Positions 1 to 8,503 are shown, numbered from the stretch's first letter. The stretch is 37,927 bases of DNA from Phenylobacterium sp. (GCF_004799515.1 NZ_SSMX01000033.1:1-37927), one strand, 5' to 3'. Notes: a model not told the origin generated them from the letters alone. A program made the numbers and translations.

Positions 1-240
1 TGGACAGTCATCTCCAGCCCGCAGGAAATCTTCCGCGCGAGCTGCCTTGAACCAGTCCGGCGTCCGCCAGCGGCCCGGGATGTGTACCTCACCCCAGGCG
101 GACAGCGCCTGGAGCACCAGCAGGAGATCGGCGCCGGCAGGCGTCAATCGATAGGCCTTTCGAACTTTGCCCACCCCGATACTGCGCAAGCCATTCAACA
201 TGGAGGATTTGGCGCACACGATTTCAGATGCGCTTGAGAG
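1..240 (-). pseudogene. HxlR-like winged-helix regulator, C-terminal part, runs off the left edge
   Basis: The minus strand is open from the left edge to about position 240 and reads as the end of a winged helix: a YRLTPAGADLLLVLQALSAW stretch matches the wing and last helix of HxlR/MarR-type regulators (basic-aromatic residues, LTPAG, then a Leu-rich helix ending AWGE). HxlR proteins are small dimeric DNA-binding regulators. The expected recognition helix upstream is not recognisable in any frame, and I found no start codon with a ribosome site, so the N-terminus is probably decayed or frameshifted. The stop codon lies outside the window. The family call rests on the C-terminal half only. 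Confidence 0.42.
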
Positions 241-455
241 GGCCACTGGCGCCAACGAATAGCACCGTCGGCGATCAGCGCTTTGGCTAGACGTCCTCCT
301 CTGGCTTCATCCTCCGGCAATGCCGCAGCGCCATAGTCTAAAGCACCATCGGCCTGATGGGGGTCAGTCGCAGTCCGCCGACCCTTTCCAGCTAAATGCG
401 TTGTGAAAGTTCAGGCTAGGCGCAGGCCGGCGCTCCAATGGCATCGGGGCAGAAC

Positions 456-645
456 ATGCCAATGTGCACCTTCTACTGCTGCACCCGCGAGGGGCGTCCA
501 GCTCGTTCGAGGCCTACGATCTGCAGCACGACGCTGCGGCGTTCGCAAAGGCCGAGCTCCTCCTCGACCAGCATCCAACCTGGGACCACGTGGATGTCCG
601 AGAGGGCGAGCGCTCCGTCGTGGCGCGGTTTCCCGCAGCACCGAT
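456..645 (+). pseudogene. Small protein, frameshifted, same pattern as the gene at 9184
   Basis: An ATG at 456 starts MPMCTFYCCTREG. The continuation that fits the family, SSSFEAYDLQHDAAAFAKAE, then a DHVDVREGERSVVARF end, is in another frame entered near 495-500. The protein at 9184-9378 has the same layout: MPVYHFH start, a DAAAA helix, and a CDVWQGKRYVGRF end. Both look like members of one short family with a beta strand, a helix and a final beta hairpin. Function is unknown. The shift could be a real mutation or a sequence error; neighbouring remnants favour decay. Confidence 0.45.
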
Positions 646-789
646 CATTCAACTGGTCTGCGAGCCGCGATGTGGTGGTCTGATCCCCGGCTGGTCCATA
701 AGCAGCTCCCTATCCCGGCGCGCCAGCAGCGCCGTGGCGAGGTCGTCGCGGAACCTTGTCCGCCCCTGCGGATTGCAAAGGGGGCGTGA

Positions 790-1000
790 TTGGGGGGCGA
801 CTCGTTCGTGCGCGAGATTTCCTGCATTATTTGCGCCTATAACGAATGCGATCGGATCAAGGCCATCCTGCAGGCGGTCGATGCGCATCCAGCCCTAAAA
901 GAAGTCATCGTCGTCAACGACGGCTCGACCGATGACACAGCCGGTCTTGTTCGCGCTTTTCCCGATGGCGGCCTTCGCATCGAACGGTGGGACGCGCTCC
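790..1000 (+). pseudogene. Glycosyltransferase family 2, N-terminal fragment
   Basis: Translation from the TTG at 790 (or the GTG at 808) gives an EISCIICAYNE strand followed by a helix and EVIVVNDGSTDDTAGLVRAF. This is the nucleotide-sugar-binding start of GT-A family 2 glycosyltransferases: the CAYNE loop, and the VNDGSTDDT segment that binds the sugar nucleotide. Homology stops after about 60-65 residues. The frame then runs into unrelated sequence and ends at 1080, where the DNA reads better as a membrane protein on the opposite strand. A family member normally has 230-350 residues, so this is a truncated gene and cannot be a working enzyme. Confidence 0.6.
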
Positions 1001-1009
1001 AGCGATCTG

Positions 1010-1611
1010 TAGATTGCGGCGGCATCAAGGCGGTCGCCTGCTGCATCGGGTTGCTTGCGGCGATGCTGGTCAGCGTATAGGGAAGGGTCGCCGCCACAAA
1101 GAACAGGAGGAGCGAGGGAAGATAAGGACTGAAGGTCGGTATAGACCCCGCCGATATTGCGATGGTGATCGCCATAAGCAGCATTTTGCTGTCGAATTCA
1201 TTGGGGCCGACCAGCGAAACAGGCGCCCATCCCCACCCCACGCCCTCCGCCAAGCAGATCGCTGTGAATATCAGGGACCAGCGATGCAGCTTCCGACCCC
1301 GGGCCGGGGTCCGACGGTAGAGCGCCCCAAGCAGAACGTGGGCCACCGACCCCGCGGCGATATAGAGCGGCCCAGGTGGTTCCCCGTCGCCAGGGCAGGA
1401 TGCCGAGGCGGATCAGCAGGGCCGCCAGGAGGCCGGCGCCCGCCGCGGCCGCGATCACGGCCGGCGCAACGTTCCTGAAGAGCGCCGCCACCTGTTCGAC
1501 GTGAAGGTCGGCCGCGGCCTCCGCGTCCAGCGGCGGGCCGATGAGTTGTTGGATCCGCGGGTCGTTGCGAAGGCGTACCTCAAGGACGCTGAGATACCGG
1601 GACAGTCCCAT
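1010..1611 (-). pseudogene. N-terminal membrane-sensor region of a signalling protein, frameshifted and truncated
   Basis: The start is ATG 1611, with AGAAGG about 8 bases upstream. The first ~85 residues (MGLSRYLSVLEVRLRNDPRI, a VAALFRNVAP segment, then a first hydrophobic helix) are in one frame. The continuation, from about VAHVLLGALYRR with several further hydrophobic helices (MLLMAITIAISAG, LPSLLLFFVAATLPYTL), is in another frame entered near 1350-1370. The layout of a short cytoplasmic start and about six helices resembles the membrane sensor modules in front of GGDEF/EAL or histidine-kinase domains. No output domain follows; the sequence ends around 1010 against the glycosyltransferase fragment. 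It is a pseudogene by both frameshift and truncation. Confidence 0.5.
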
Positions 1612-1877
1612 CGGACAACCTTCTGAGGCGATGCGGCGACTTCGCGCCGATCCGGCCACGCTGGCCGCCGCGCTCAAATCACCGTTCGGCAAGTACGCCG
1701 GCATGTCAAAGCACGCGGCGCCGTCCTTGTCCTGCTCAACTCATCGACCTGGGCCAGGACCATCGAAGACGCCCCGCGCAGTCGGCATGTTGATGCGCGG
1801 AAGAGGACGGCGCGCGAAGTTGGCGCAACTCCCTGGGCGTGTGATCGTTTGGGGCGAACCTCGTTCGGAGATTGACC

Positions 1878-2159
1878 ATGTTCAAATTCCTCGTTCCGGC
1901 GGCCGCCCTCGCCCTGATCGCGGCGCCGACGCTCGCCCAACCGCAGCCGTCGTCCGCCCCGCCCTCGCCCGACGAACAGGTGGGCATCCACGTCGGAGAC
2001 AACGCCACCAATGGCTCGGCGGTGATCGTCAACGACCGCAATGGCGTCCATCCGGAAGGCTATACGGGGCAACCGACGCGCAACAACGCGACGTCTGGCG
2101 CCGTGCACCCGCGCCGCCACCACCACCGGCATCCCGTCGCGCCGCCGCCGCAGGGCTAG
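1878..2159 (+). CDS. Small secreted protein of unknown function
   Basis: This 93-residue protein starts at ATG 1878 with GGAG 8 bases upstream; a TTG six bases earlier is less likely. It has a clear Sec signal peptide (MFKFLVPAAALALIAAPTLA, cleavage after ALA-Q near residue 20). The rest is hydrophilic and Pro/Asn/Gly-rich, with GSAVIVNDRNGV and a His/Arg-rich segment near the end. No catalytic motif is visible. It is probably periplasmic. The codon pattern is typical of the window, unlike the decayed sequence to its left. I do not recognise a named family. Confidence 0.62.
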   Translation: MFKFLVPAAALALIAAPTLAQPQPSSAPPSPDEQVGIHVGDNATNGSAVIVNDRNGVHPEGYTGQPTRNNATSGAVHPRRHHHRHPVAPPPQG

Positions 2160-2562
2160 AACGACGCGCGAGGCGACGCGTCCCGGTAAAAGCCGGGCCT
2201 CAGATGGCCAGCGGGCGGCCGTGATTTGCTGACCACGCGAGCCGGCGCCGCCTCGGCTCGCCGGGTGTGGTTTGACTACAACCCGATCGGACCAGACCCC
2301 CGCCAGACCCCCGAGGCCCTGAGAGGACGCCAGGGCGGCCAAGCGGCTGTCCCGAAAAATAACTTAGGTTACAACGCCGAAAGGCGTCGCGGCACGGGTG
2401 CCCTTGGCGGGAACGGGGCCACCTGTAGCGGGTTAACGCAGCCGCGCTCGGCGACGAGACCCCGGCGACCCTGGTCGGATACCCGCAGGGGCGGTGGGGC
2501 TCGTCCGCTGTTGAGCCCGTCGGCGAGACGGATTCTCGCGAATGCGGTTCGGGAGAGACCAG
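2160..2562. other. Non-coding stretch with a possible stress promoter
   Basis: No convincing gene is seen on either strand here. The only signal I can point to is GGAAC at 2410-2414, 16 bases, then GGTT at 2431-2434. It is listed separately as a candidate EcfG-type promoter for the downstream oxidoreductase gene. Confidence 0.4.
2410..2434 (+). promoter_or_regulatory. Candidate EcfG/SigT-type promoter
   Basis: GGAAC (2410-2414), a 16-base spacer and GGTT (2431-2434) match the alphaproteobacterial general-stress consensus GGAAC-N16/17-CGTT at eight of nine positions. It lies about 130 bases upstream of the oxidoreductase start at 2563. Such short motifs occur by chance, so this is suggestive only. 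Confidence 0.3.
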
Positions 2563-3495
2563 ATGATCGCGACTGAGCAGGCCGCTGCCGATCCATGGCA
2601 AACCAGCCTTGGTGAGGTGGATTGGTCCCGAACGCACGCGGAGCTCGCGCGCTGGAACCACGTCCGGCTGGCCCCAGCATCGCCAAGCGACGATTGGGAA
2701 GTGGCGCTGCATCAAGAGCTCCACATGCGACGCAGCGAGGGCCTCTGGATCGAGACGCTTCGCGGGCAGGTCGCCGCGCGCGCTGCGACCGCCCCTTGCG
2801 ACGTCGAAGGTTTCGTTGGCTGGTTCGAGGCGCTCAAGCAGACGGGACCAGGTCAAGGCGACCCCCTGTTCGCCTGGCTCGCGAAGGACGCCGATCTGGC
2901 GGCCATGACGTGGTTTCTCACCCAAGAGGCCGCGGGCGAAGCGGGCTTTGAAGACCTGGTCGCGCTCAGCCAGGTCAAGGTTCCCGCAACGGCAAAGCTG
3001 GAGCTGGCGCGCAACTATTGGGACGAGATGGGTCGAGGCAACGCGGGCGGCATGCACGGCCCCATGCTGGAGCGCGCAACTGCGGCGCTCAATCTACGCC
3101 CCGCCATCGAGACGACCGTCTGGCCGTCCCTCGCACTCGCCAACACCCTGACCGCCCTCGCGACGACCCGGCGATACGCCTGGCACTCGATCGGGGCGCT
3201 CGGCGTCGTCGAGCTGACCGCGCCCAGTCGCGTGAGCCAGGTCGCGGCCGGCTTGAAGCGACTCGGCTTGCCGCCCGTGGTGCGGAAGTATTTCGAACTG
3301 CATGCGGTGCTGGACCTCAAACACTCCGACGACTGGATCGCCAATGTATTGCGGCCGCTTGTCGCCGAGGACCCGAGCCGCGCGCGCCACCTCGCGGAAG
3401 GGGCGCTGATCCGCCTGGCGTGCGGCGCCCGTTGCTTCGAGGCCTACCGCCGCCACCTCTGGACCCGTCCCGGAATGGCCATGGCCGCCGAATGA
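2563..3495 (+). CDS. Iron-containing redox enzyme, haem-oxygenase-like fold
   Basis: The protein has 310 residues from ATG 2563; GGGAGAG lies 8 bases upstream, which makes this a better start than the ATG at 2542. The C-terminal two thirds match the haem-oxygenase-like di-iron oxidase group (Haem_oxygenas_2 type). Visible motifs are Glu155 in YWDEMGRG, His165 in GGMHGPML, and the HxxxDxxH motif (His247, Asp251, His254) in YFELHAVLDLKH. Glu122 is a possible further ligand. Relatives such as UndA and SznF-like enzymes use these residues to bind iron and activate oxygen on very different substrates, so the substrate here cannot be named. No signal peptide is present; it is cytoplasmic. The stop overlaps the next small reading frame by four bases (ATGA). 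Confidence 0.72.
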   Translation: MIATEQAAADPWQTSLGEVDWSRTHAELARWNHVRLAPASPSDDWEVALHQELHMRRSEGLWIETLRGQVAARAATAPCDVEGFVGWFEALKQTGPGQGDPLFAWLAKDADLAAMTWFLTQEAAGEAGFEDLVALSQVKVPATAKLELARNYWDEMGRGNAGGMHGPMLERATAALNLRPAIETTVWPSLALANTLTALATTRRYAWHSIGALGVVELTAPSRVSQVAAGLKRLGLPPVVRKYFELHAVLDLKHSDDWIANVLRPLVAEDPSRARHLAEGALIRLACGARCFEAYRRHLWTRPGMAMAAE

Positions 3496-3602
3496 GCCTC
3501 GCGGAACCGATCTCACAGCCCCCGCCGCGGATCTTTGCGGCGGCGCCGAACGTCGAGCTTCTGAAGGAGCTCGCGCGGGTCCGTTCCCACGTTCTCAGGT
3601 GA
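3492..3602 (+). CDS. Short reading frame coupled to the redox enzyme gene
   Basis: A 36-residue frame begins in an ATGA overlap with the end of the oxidoreductase gene. It reads MSLAEPISQPPPRIFAAAPN and then a short amphipathic helix (VELLKELARVRSHVL). The overlap suggests translational coupling. It may be a real micro-protein, or the first part of a longer gene broken by a frameshift, because a DUF883-like C-terminus lies 270 bases downstream on the same strand. No function can be assigned. Confidence 0.35.
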   Translation: MSLAEPISQPPPRIFAAAPNVELLKELARVRSHVLR

Positions 3603-3867
3603 TGGCCTTGGGCGCCGCGACAAGACATCCGCGACACGGCCGGCGCAGGCCAAAGTTCGGCCTTGCAGTGCGGCTGCGGCGGCAGATAGTGGCGGGTCAA
3701 GGACAAGGTCTGCGAGCACAGCTGATGAACTCTCGTGGTCGCTGGAGTGGAGGAACCGTTCACGATGGGCGGCCGGAAAAGCCTTCCGAGGCCGGCCCAC
3801 AACCTCGCGCCGCTGCACTGCCAGACCAAACAGGCTGCGGGGCGCTGCCCGCTCGCTAAGCTTGACA

Positions 3868-3996
3868 GTGGATCCCTTTGTCCGCGCGCGGCCCTATGCA
3901 GCGCTCGGACTGGGCGTGGCGGCGGGGCTATTCGCCGGACTGCGGGCCCCCTCACAAGGACCGAAGATCATCTACATCAGGCCGCCGAAGCCCTGA
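3868..3996 (+). pseudogene. DUF883/ElaB-like C-terminal membrane anchor remnant
   Basis: This frame reads VDPFVRARPYAALGLGVAAG, then LFAGLRAP and a short basic tail ending at TGA 3994-3996. DUF883 (ElaB/YqjD) proteins end in just this way: a D-x-V-x-x-P-x-x-A-x-G turn followed by one glycine-rich membrane helix. They are inner-membrane ribosome-associated or stress proteins. The expected N-terminal coiled coil is not readable in one frame between 3600 and 3868, so the gene appears broken. It may once have been continuous with the frame that begins at 3492. Confidence 0.45.
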
Positions 3997-4083
3997 GCTC
4001 CGGCGCCCTTTGGGGCCCCGCGACGTGAGGGGCTGCGATCGGCCAAGGCCGCCGCCCGCAATCGCGAACGGCGGCCCACGGAG

Positions 4084-4482
4084 TCACCGCGGCGAGGTTG
4101 CGGACGGCGCCGTCTGCGTTCCCGCCGACCCGCCCACCGTCCCAGACACCGAGCTCGGCGTCGACGCCGACTTCTTGTGCTTCTTTGCCTTGGTGGCGCC
4201 GGCGGCGTCCGTCCCGACGCCAGCGCTAGCGGAAGTGGCCCTGGGACTGGAGGACATCGATGTTGAGGGAGATTCGCCCGACCGGGCTGTGGAGCCGGAC
4301 GGCATCGTTCCAGGCGTCTGGCCTGCACCGGTCGCCGTTGCGCCAACGCCTGGCGCGCTTCCGGGCGAGGCGGCGCCGGGCTGTCCAGTCGCTGCGGACG
4401 CCGAGCCCGCGGCGGTTTGCGCCATCGCCGGAATTGCGATGACGCTGGCCAAGGTTATTCCCAAAATCAAAGTGTTACGCAT
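4084..4482 (-). CDS. Secreted Ala/Ser/Thr/Gly-rich low-complexity protein
   Basis: The protein has 132 residues from ATG 4482, with AGGAG 8 bases upstream. A signal peptide is clear (MRNTLILGITLASVIAIPAM, cleavage near AMAQ, about residue 22). The mature part is almost entirely Ala, Gly, Ser, Thr and Pro, apart from one basic patch, KAKKHKKSAS, near residue 98. It is likely disordered and periplasmic or surface-associated. Similar proteins in Caulobacter relatives are annotated only as hypothetical. No catalytic site is seen. A palindrome lies about 50 bases upstream. Confidence 0.65.
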   Translation of the reverse strand: MRNTLILGITLASVIAIPAMAQTAAGSASAATGQPGAASPGSAPGVGATATGAGQTPGTMPSGSTARSGESPSTSMSSSPRATSASAGVGTDAAGATKAKKHKKSASTPSSVSGTVGGSAGTQTAPSATSPR

Positions 4483-4530
4483 GTCGCTCTCCTATGTGTG
4501 AGGGCGGCAACGCGCTACTGACAGTCTGGC

Positions 4531-4544
4531 CTCATATTAATGAG
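4531..4544 (-). promoter_or_regulatory. AT-rich palindrome upstream of the low-complexity secreted protein
   Basis: CTCAT-ATTA-ATGAG is a perfect 5-bp inverted repeat in an otherwise very GC-rich region, followed on the plus strand by a run of A. It sits about 50 bases before the start at 4482 and could be an operator or part of the promoter. The arms are too short for certainty. Confidence 0.25.
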
Positions 4545-4678
4545 AAAAAACTTTGGAAGCCCTTGGGGTCGGGGTTTTCGTCCGCCGGAGGCGCATCGGC
4601 TGGGTGGCCATAGCCCCGGCGGCGACGCGGCGGCTTGGTGCTGATCCACGCCTTCAGCAGCCGGACCTGCGACGCACC

Positions 4679-4894
4679 TCAACGCAGGTCGAGTCCGACC
4701 GCCGCCTCGTCCAATATGACAGGTATATCTAGGAAGGACCTGACACGGCCATCCGAGGCGATAAATCCTTCCTGCTCGCCGACCTCTGAGATGATTTGGT
4801 CCCAGGAGCGCGGCGACATGCGGATCTGCGTGGCGGCGCGGCCCTTGATCCGGCGCCGCACAAGCCGGTCGATCAGCTCACCCATAAGGCTCAT
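4679..4894 (-). CDS. Conserved-looking 71-residue protein with a decayed second copy
   Basis: ATG 4894 has a strong GGAGGAG 7 bases upstream. The protein starts MSLMGELIDRLVRRR, then RMSPRSWDQIISEVGEQEGF, and ends with VILDEAAVGL. It is soluble, mixed charge, without signal peptide. A second, frameshifted copy occurs at 10021-10155 (MNLMSELIGQLGRR, then AQLISEVIEQVGLIATG in another frame). Two related copies with ribosome sites support a real gene family. Function is unknown. Confidence 0.55.
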   Translation of the reverse strand: MSLMGELIDRLVRRRIKGRAATQIRMSPRSWDQIISEVGEQEGFIASDGRVRSFLDIPVILDEAAVGLDLR

Positions 4895-5366
4895 CAGCCA
4901 ACTCCTCCTAGCGGGGCGCTCGCGTCAAGGGCGGCAACGCGCTTCGTCTCTGCCGTTGGCATGGCTGCGATTTCGCCGCCGCCGCGCCCGGGTCGCCTGA
5001 GGTGGCGCCCGCGCCCGCGCCCGTCGGCGGCACGTCGGCTGCGGTCGGCGTCCGGTCGTCTGGCCTGGGGTCCCGCTCTGTACGCCCTGCTTCTGACTCG
5101 GCTCGACGCCGGTGGGACGGCCTCCGACCGTGCTCGTCGGGACCGGTGGTCCAGGGGTCGAAGTCGGCACATCTCGGTCTCCGGAAAGGAGTCGGCTTGG
5201 CAAATCGCACCGCCTGCAAGGGTTCCCATTGCTGCTGAAGTCGTCCGTGCGGAGTCGCGCAGGTGAGCTACAACGCCGGTTGCGCCGTTCGGCTTGAGCT
5301 ATAGGCTTCAACCGCGCTCCGCCGTACGGGCGCAAAACTAGGCAGGCCTACAGCCCGGGAGCCGCC
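4895..5366. other. Stretch without an intact gene; low-complexity minus-strand frames
   Basis: The minus strand carries three overlapping open frames with Pro/Thr/Ala-rich content. One reads TSTPGPPVPTSTVGGRPTG near 5170-5080, another DRTPTAADVPPTGAGAGA near 5060-5000, and a third EIAAMPTAETKRVAALDA near 4970. Together they could be one low-complexity protein with two frameshifts, starting at a GTG near 5172 behind a GGAG. No family is recognisable and chance open frames are common at this GC content, so no gene is called. Confidence 0.3.
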
Positions 5367-6914
5367 GTGACCCCACATCTGAGCCGCCGGCAATGGCTGG
5401 CGTTCGCCGCCGCCTCGGGTTTGGCCTGCGGACCCGCCAAGGCGCTGGCGGCCGAAGACCCCTATCCCACCATGCCGTCCAACGACGAAATCTATTCGTG
5501 GATCGTGCAGATGTGGAAATTCGGCGATGAGAGCCCCTATCGCTTCCGGATGCCGGGCACGGCCGCGGACCATGCCGCCGCCAACTTCATCGCCGACCGT
5601 TTCAGACAGTCGAAGCTGGAAAATGTGGTCATGGAGACCGCGCCCATCGAGGTCTTTTTCCCCAAGCTGTGGACGCTCAGCGTCAACGGACAGGCGATGG
5701 ACTGTTCCTTCCTGCCCTACGCCAAGCCCACCGGACCGCAGGGGGTGACCGGCGAATTGGTCTATGTCGGCGACGGTCGGCCCGAGACGCTGAAAGGCAA
5801 GGGGATCGTGAGCCTGGCCGGCAAGATCGCCCTCGTCGACGCCGTCACCCCGAAGATCGGCTACGCCAACGAAAAACAGAAGGCGCTGTTCTACACCGAC
5901 GCGGACAACAGCCTGACCAACGAGCCCTACACCGAGGGCTTCCCGATCCTGAATCAGGACGCGGCCCTGATCGCCTGTGCGCGGGCCGGCGCGGCGGGCT
6001 TCGTGATGATGCTGGGCTTTCGTCCGCGCGAGAACGGCGAGGAATACCACGGCGACAAGCGTTACAATCACCTGCTGACCAGCCTGACGGTCAGTCCGGC
6101 GGCCGGCGAAAAGCTGATGGCCGCCACCGTCGCAGGGGCCGCCCGAGCGACGCTTACCCTCACCGTGACCGACGACCAGCCGGCGGACGGCAGGGGCCAC
6201 AGCTTCAACCTCTATGGCGAAGTCCCTGGGACGACGGACGAGACCCTGGTGATCATGAGCCACCACGACGGGGGCGCGACCAACGAGGGCTCCGGCGCTT
6301 CATGCGTCATGGCGCTCGCCGACTACTACGGACGCCTGCCGCACCGAAGCCGCCGCAAGACCCTACAGTTCTTCCTGATCAGCGCCCACTTCGGCCTCAA
6401 GGGCCATCTGCCGGAACATGCGCCCAAGCTCTGGGCCATGCGCGACCGCATCGGCTGCATCATGAACATGGAGATGATCGCGGCGCACTACCAACTCCGG
6501 AACGGCCAATATGTGCGCGACGGCTTGGTCTCGCCGCAGAACTGGCATGTCACCCGCGGAGAGCCGCTGCTGCTAGACATGGTGAAAAAGGCCGTGGTCG
6601 CTCAGAAGCTCGACCGGGTGATCGTCGGAACCGCGTTCGGCGGAGAAGGCGGACACATGACCCAGGAGCACATGGGTCCGGTGATCGAGCGCATCGGCTT
6701 CAACGCCCCAGAGTTCTCCAGGCTCGACACGCCGGAGACGGTGTTCAAGCCGGCGCTACGGCCCACCGCGCTCGCCTTCGTCGACATCTGCAGCCAGCTG
6801 GCCCCGATCCCGCTTGCGACTCTGCAGGCGCTCAGGCGAGAGGCCGGTCCGGAAGATTTCCCCGCCTACCGCAGCCAGATCGCACCAGGCTCAGGGCCAG
6901 GGCCATCTCACTAG
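5367..6914 (+). CDS. Secreted M28-family-like peptidase with a PA-type insert
   Basis: The protein has 515 residues from GTG 5367 (GGGAG 6 bases upstream). A twin-arginine type signal is present (SRRQWLAFAAASGL, cleavage near residue 29). It has M28 aminopeptidase layout: an N-terminal segment, a protease-associated insert at roughly residues 120-270, and a catalytic-like core with SHHDGG near 297-302, NEGSGAS near 305-311, SAHFGLKGH near 339, NMEMIAAHY near 370, and GGEGGHMTQEH near 425. M28 enzymes bind two zinc ions and remove N-terminal residues from peptides. Here the usual Asp of the D-N-x-S-G motif is Asn, and the usual catalytic E-E-x-G is AHFG, so activity is uncertain. It is monocistronic as far as I can see. 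Confidence 0.68.
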   Translation: MTPHLSRRQWLAFAAASGLACGPAKALAAEDPYPTMPSNDEIYSWIVQMWKFGDESPYRFRMPGTAADHAAANFIADRFRQSKLENVVMETAPIEVFFPKLWTLSVNGQAMDCSFLPYAKPTGPQGVTGELVYVGDGRPETLKGKGIVSLAGKIALVDAVTPKIGYANEKQKALFYTDADNSLTNEPYTEGFPILNQDAALIACARAGAAGFVMMLGFRPRENGEEYHGDKRYNHLLTSLTVSPAAGEKLMAATVAGAARATLTLTVTDDQPADGRGHSFNLYGEVPGTTDETLVIMSHHDGGATNEGSGASCVMALADYYGRLPHRSRRKTLQFFLISAHFGLKGHLPEHAPKLWAMRDRIGCIMNMEMIAAHYQLRNGQYVRDGLVSPQNWHVTRGEPLLLDMVKKAVVAQKLDRVIVGTAFGGEGGHMTQEHMGPVIERIGFNAPEFSRLDTPETVFKPALRPTALAFVDICSQLAPIPLATLQALRREAGPEDFPAYRSQIAPGSGPGPSH

Positions 6915-7253
6915 CTGCGGCGAGTGCGGCGACGTCGCGAGGTCACTGGTCGCACCTATCCCGCGCATCGGTAGAGCCTAGCCGCAACGTCACGCCTACG
7001 CTTGGCCGAGATGACCGATCCGATGCGCCAACCAGCCGTATTAAAAGGCGCCCCCTCGGCGCCGCCGTCGCGGCTAGCACCACCATCCCCTCTCCAACAC
7101 AAATTCGGCCCTCGCTTGCGGCGGCCTCAAGCCAGCGCCCATGGGGACGCTACCGGCGGGCCGGCCACGAGGACACCACCACCAGGCCTCCTGCGGCATG
7201 CGTCGTCGCTCGACGATGTGCTGCTCAATGAGCGGCGCGAAACCGCATCGCTG
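6915..7253. other. No gene seen
   Basis: Between the peptidase and the DksA-like gene I see no convincing coding sequence. A plus-strand open frame that starts at 7002 runs antisense through the DksA-like gene and has no recognisable content. No clear terminator hairpin was found. Confidence 0.3.
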
Positions 7254-7517
7254 TCAGCGGAGCTGGCTGTCCTTACTGCCGCGCCGATTGATGCCGGCGA
7301 CCGCGACGCGTCTGTCGCGGCCAGATTGGCAGTTCACGCACGTCGTCGCGCCCGGCAGGGCCAGCCGGCGGCGTTCGGGAATCTCGTCGCCGCATTCGAT
7401 GCAGTTGAGGGTTCCTTCGCCCACCGGCAGCCGTGCCCGGGCGGTGAGAACGCCATCTATGACGGTGTCCTCAATCTGGTCCAGGACCGCGCCCTCGTGC
7501 GCCCAGCCGGTCGCCAT
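7254..7517 (-). CDS. DksA/TraR-family C4 zinc-finger protein
   Basis: The protein has 87 residues from ATG 7517. Its C-terminal half is a zinc ribbon, Cys39-x2-Cys42 (NCIECGDEIP) and Cys60-x2-Cys63 (TTCVNCQSG), typical of the DksA/TraR finger. The preceding helix is short, as in TraR-like and phage-type members that lack the long coiled coil of DksA (about 150 residues). Such proteins insert into the RNA polymerase secondary channel and alter promoter choice. The family and the cysteines are clear; the regulatory role is inferred. No gene is close enough to form an operon. Confidence 0.75.
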   Translation of the reverse strand: MATGWAHEGAVLDQIEDTVIDGVLTARARLPVGEGTLNCIECGDEIPERRRLALPGATTCVNCQSGRDRRVAVAGINRRGSKDSQLR

Positions 7518-7831
7518 GTCGTCTCCGATTGTTGCAGCTTATCAGCCAGGAGATGGGGTCTGCGGGCGAGACCCAAGCGCCGCCTTGGCTCGTTGAGGGT
7601 GCGGGCAGCTGCAGCGGGAGTGCGGTGCGAGCGCGCCCGAGGACATGACTATGGAGAAGCGCCTATCGGCGGCGTTCCGCCGGCCGTGGCCAGGGCGGCC
7701 GACCTTTGGTCGTGGGCGCAGGCGGCGCTCACTGAGGTGCCGATCCTGACCCGCTGCACGCGCGCCCGGCGCAGCCCCGCTCACTGGCAGATGTCGCTTC
7801 GATCCGAGCAAGTCAGCGCCCCCAACCAAAG
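7518..7831. other. No gene seen
   Basis: I see no supported gene on either strand between the DksA-like gene and the membrane protein gene. A 95-codon minus-strand frame at 7542-7829 is Arg/Pro-rich with no recognisable motif and looks like chance. Confidence 0.3.
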
Positions 7832-8503
7832 CTAGATCGAAGCGCGCCGCACATCATGCGCCGAGGGGGCGACGCGCATCTCTTCACGACGCAGACCGCC
7901 GATCGCCGCCGCGACGGACGCAATGAAGGCCGACAAGATCAGGCCCATGGACGTGAAGAACGAGATTTGCGCCACGAGATGCTGGTGACGCTCCAAGCGT
8001 AGCTGAAGGGTGGCGGTGTCGTCGCTCGTGAGCACCGGGTTAGAGGCCAGAGGCGCCGGCGCCTCCGCTACAACCCTCGCAAGGTCCAGTCGAGCAAGCT
8101 GTGTCGCCGGCGCAAGCACGGTTGTGGCGATGACGACGCCTGCCACGGTGCTTGTCGCCCAAACCAGCAACCCATGCGCCGTGTCGCGGAAGTGAACCTC
8201 ATGCCCATGGAGCTTCGTCCACCTCGTCCTGAGGCGTCCCGCAAGATAGCCTCCGAGCGCGGCTGATAGGACCTGGATCGCAATCATCCAGGCGCCCAGG
8301 ATCGGCGTGAAGGTGTCGATGAGGCCCAAGGATCCTGGCCAGGGACCGGCCAGGTTCAGCCCAAAGCCCGCCGCCAACGCCATCAAGACCAGCGATAACG
8401 CCACGGCGGCGACCGAGCCAGCCACGATGGCCCCCCAGGAGACCGCGGACTGTGTTTCCAGAGCATCTGCGACTTCGATCGACGACGATAGGTCACTTTG
8501 CAT
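7832..8503 (-). CDS. Four-helix inner-membrane protein of unknown function
   Basis: The protein has 223 residues from ATG 8503, with GGGAGGC about 5 bases upstream. Hydrophobic helices lie near residues 23-48 (AIVAGSVAAVALSLVLMALA), 65-88, 108-130 and 178-202. A Leu/Arg-rich soluble loop (LQLRLERHQHLV) precedes the last helix, and a basic tail ends the protein. The opening SAVSWGAIVAGSVAAVALS is a pattern common in alphaproteobacterial membrane proteins of unknown function. No transport or enzyme motif is visible. A candidate stress promoter lies 64 bases upstream. Confidence 0.65.
   Translation of the reverse strand: MQSDLSSSIEVADALETQSAVSWGAIVAGSVAAVALSLVLMALAAGFGLNLAGPWPGSLGLIDTFTPILGAWMIAIQVLSAALGGYLAGRLRTRWTKLHGHEVHFRDTAHGLLVWATSTVAGVVIATTVLAPATQLARLDLARVVAEAPAPLASNPVLTSDDTATLQLRLERHQHLVAQISFFTSMGLILSAFIASVAAAIGGLRREEMRVAPSAHDVRRASI

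Noticed and set aside
1674..2342. A 222-codon minus-strand frame over the small secreted protein gene
   Set aside because: The plus strand has a signal peptide and ribosome site; the minus frame is low-quality Arg-rich sequence.
5669..7231. A 520-codon plus-strand frame overlapping the M28-like gene
   Set aside because: It is in another frame of the same strand, extremely Arg/Pro-rich, with no motif.
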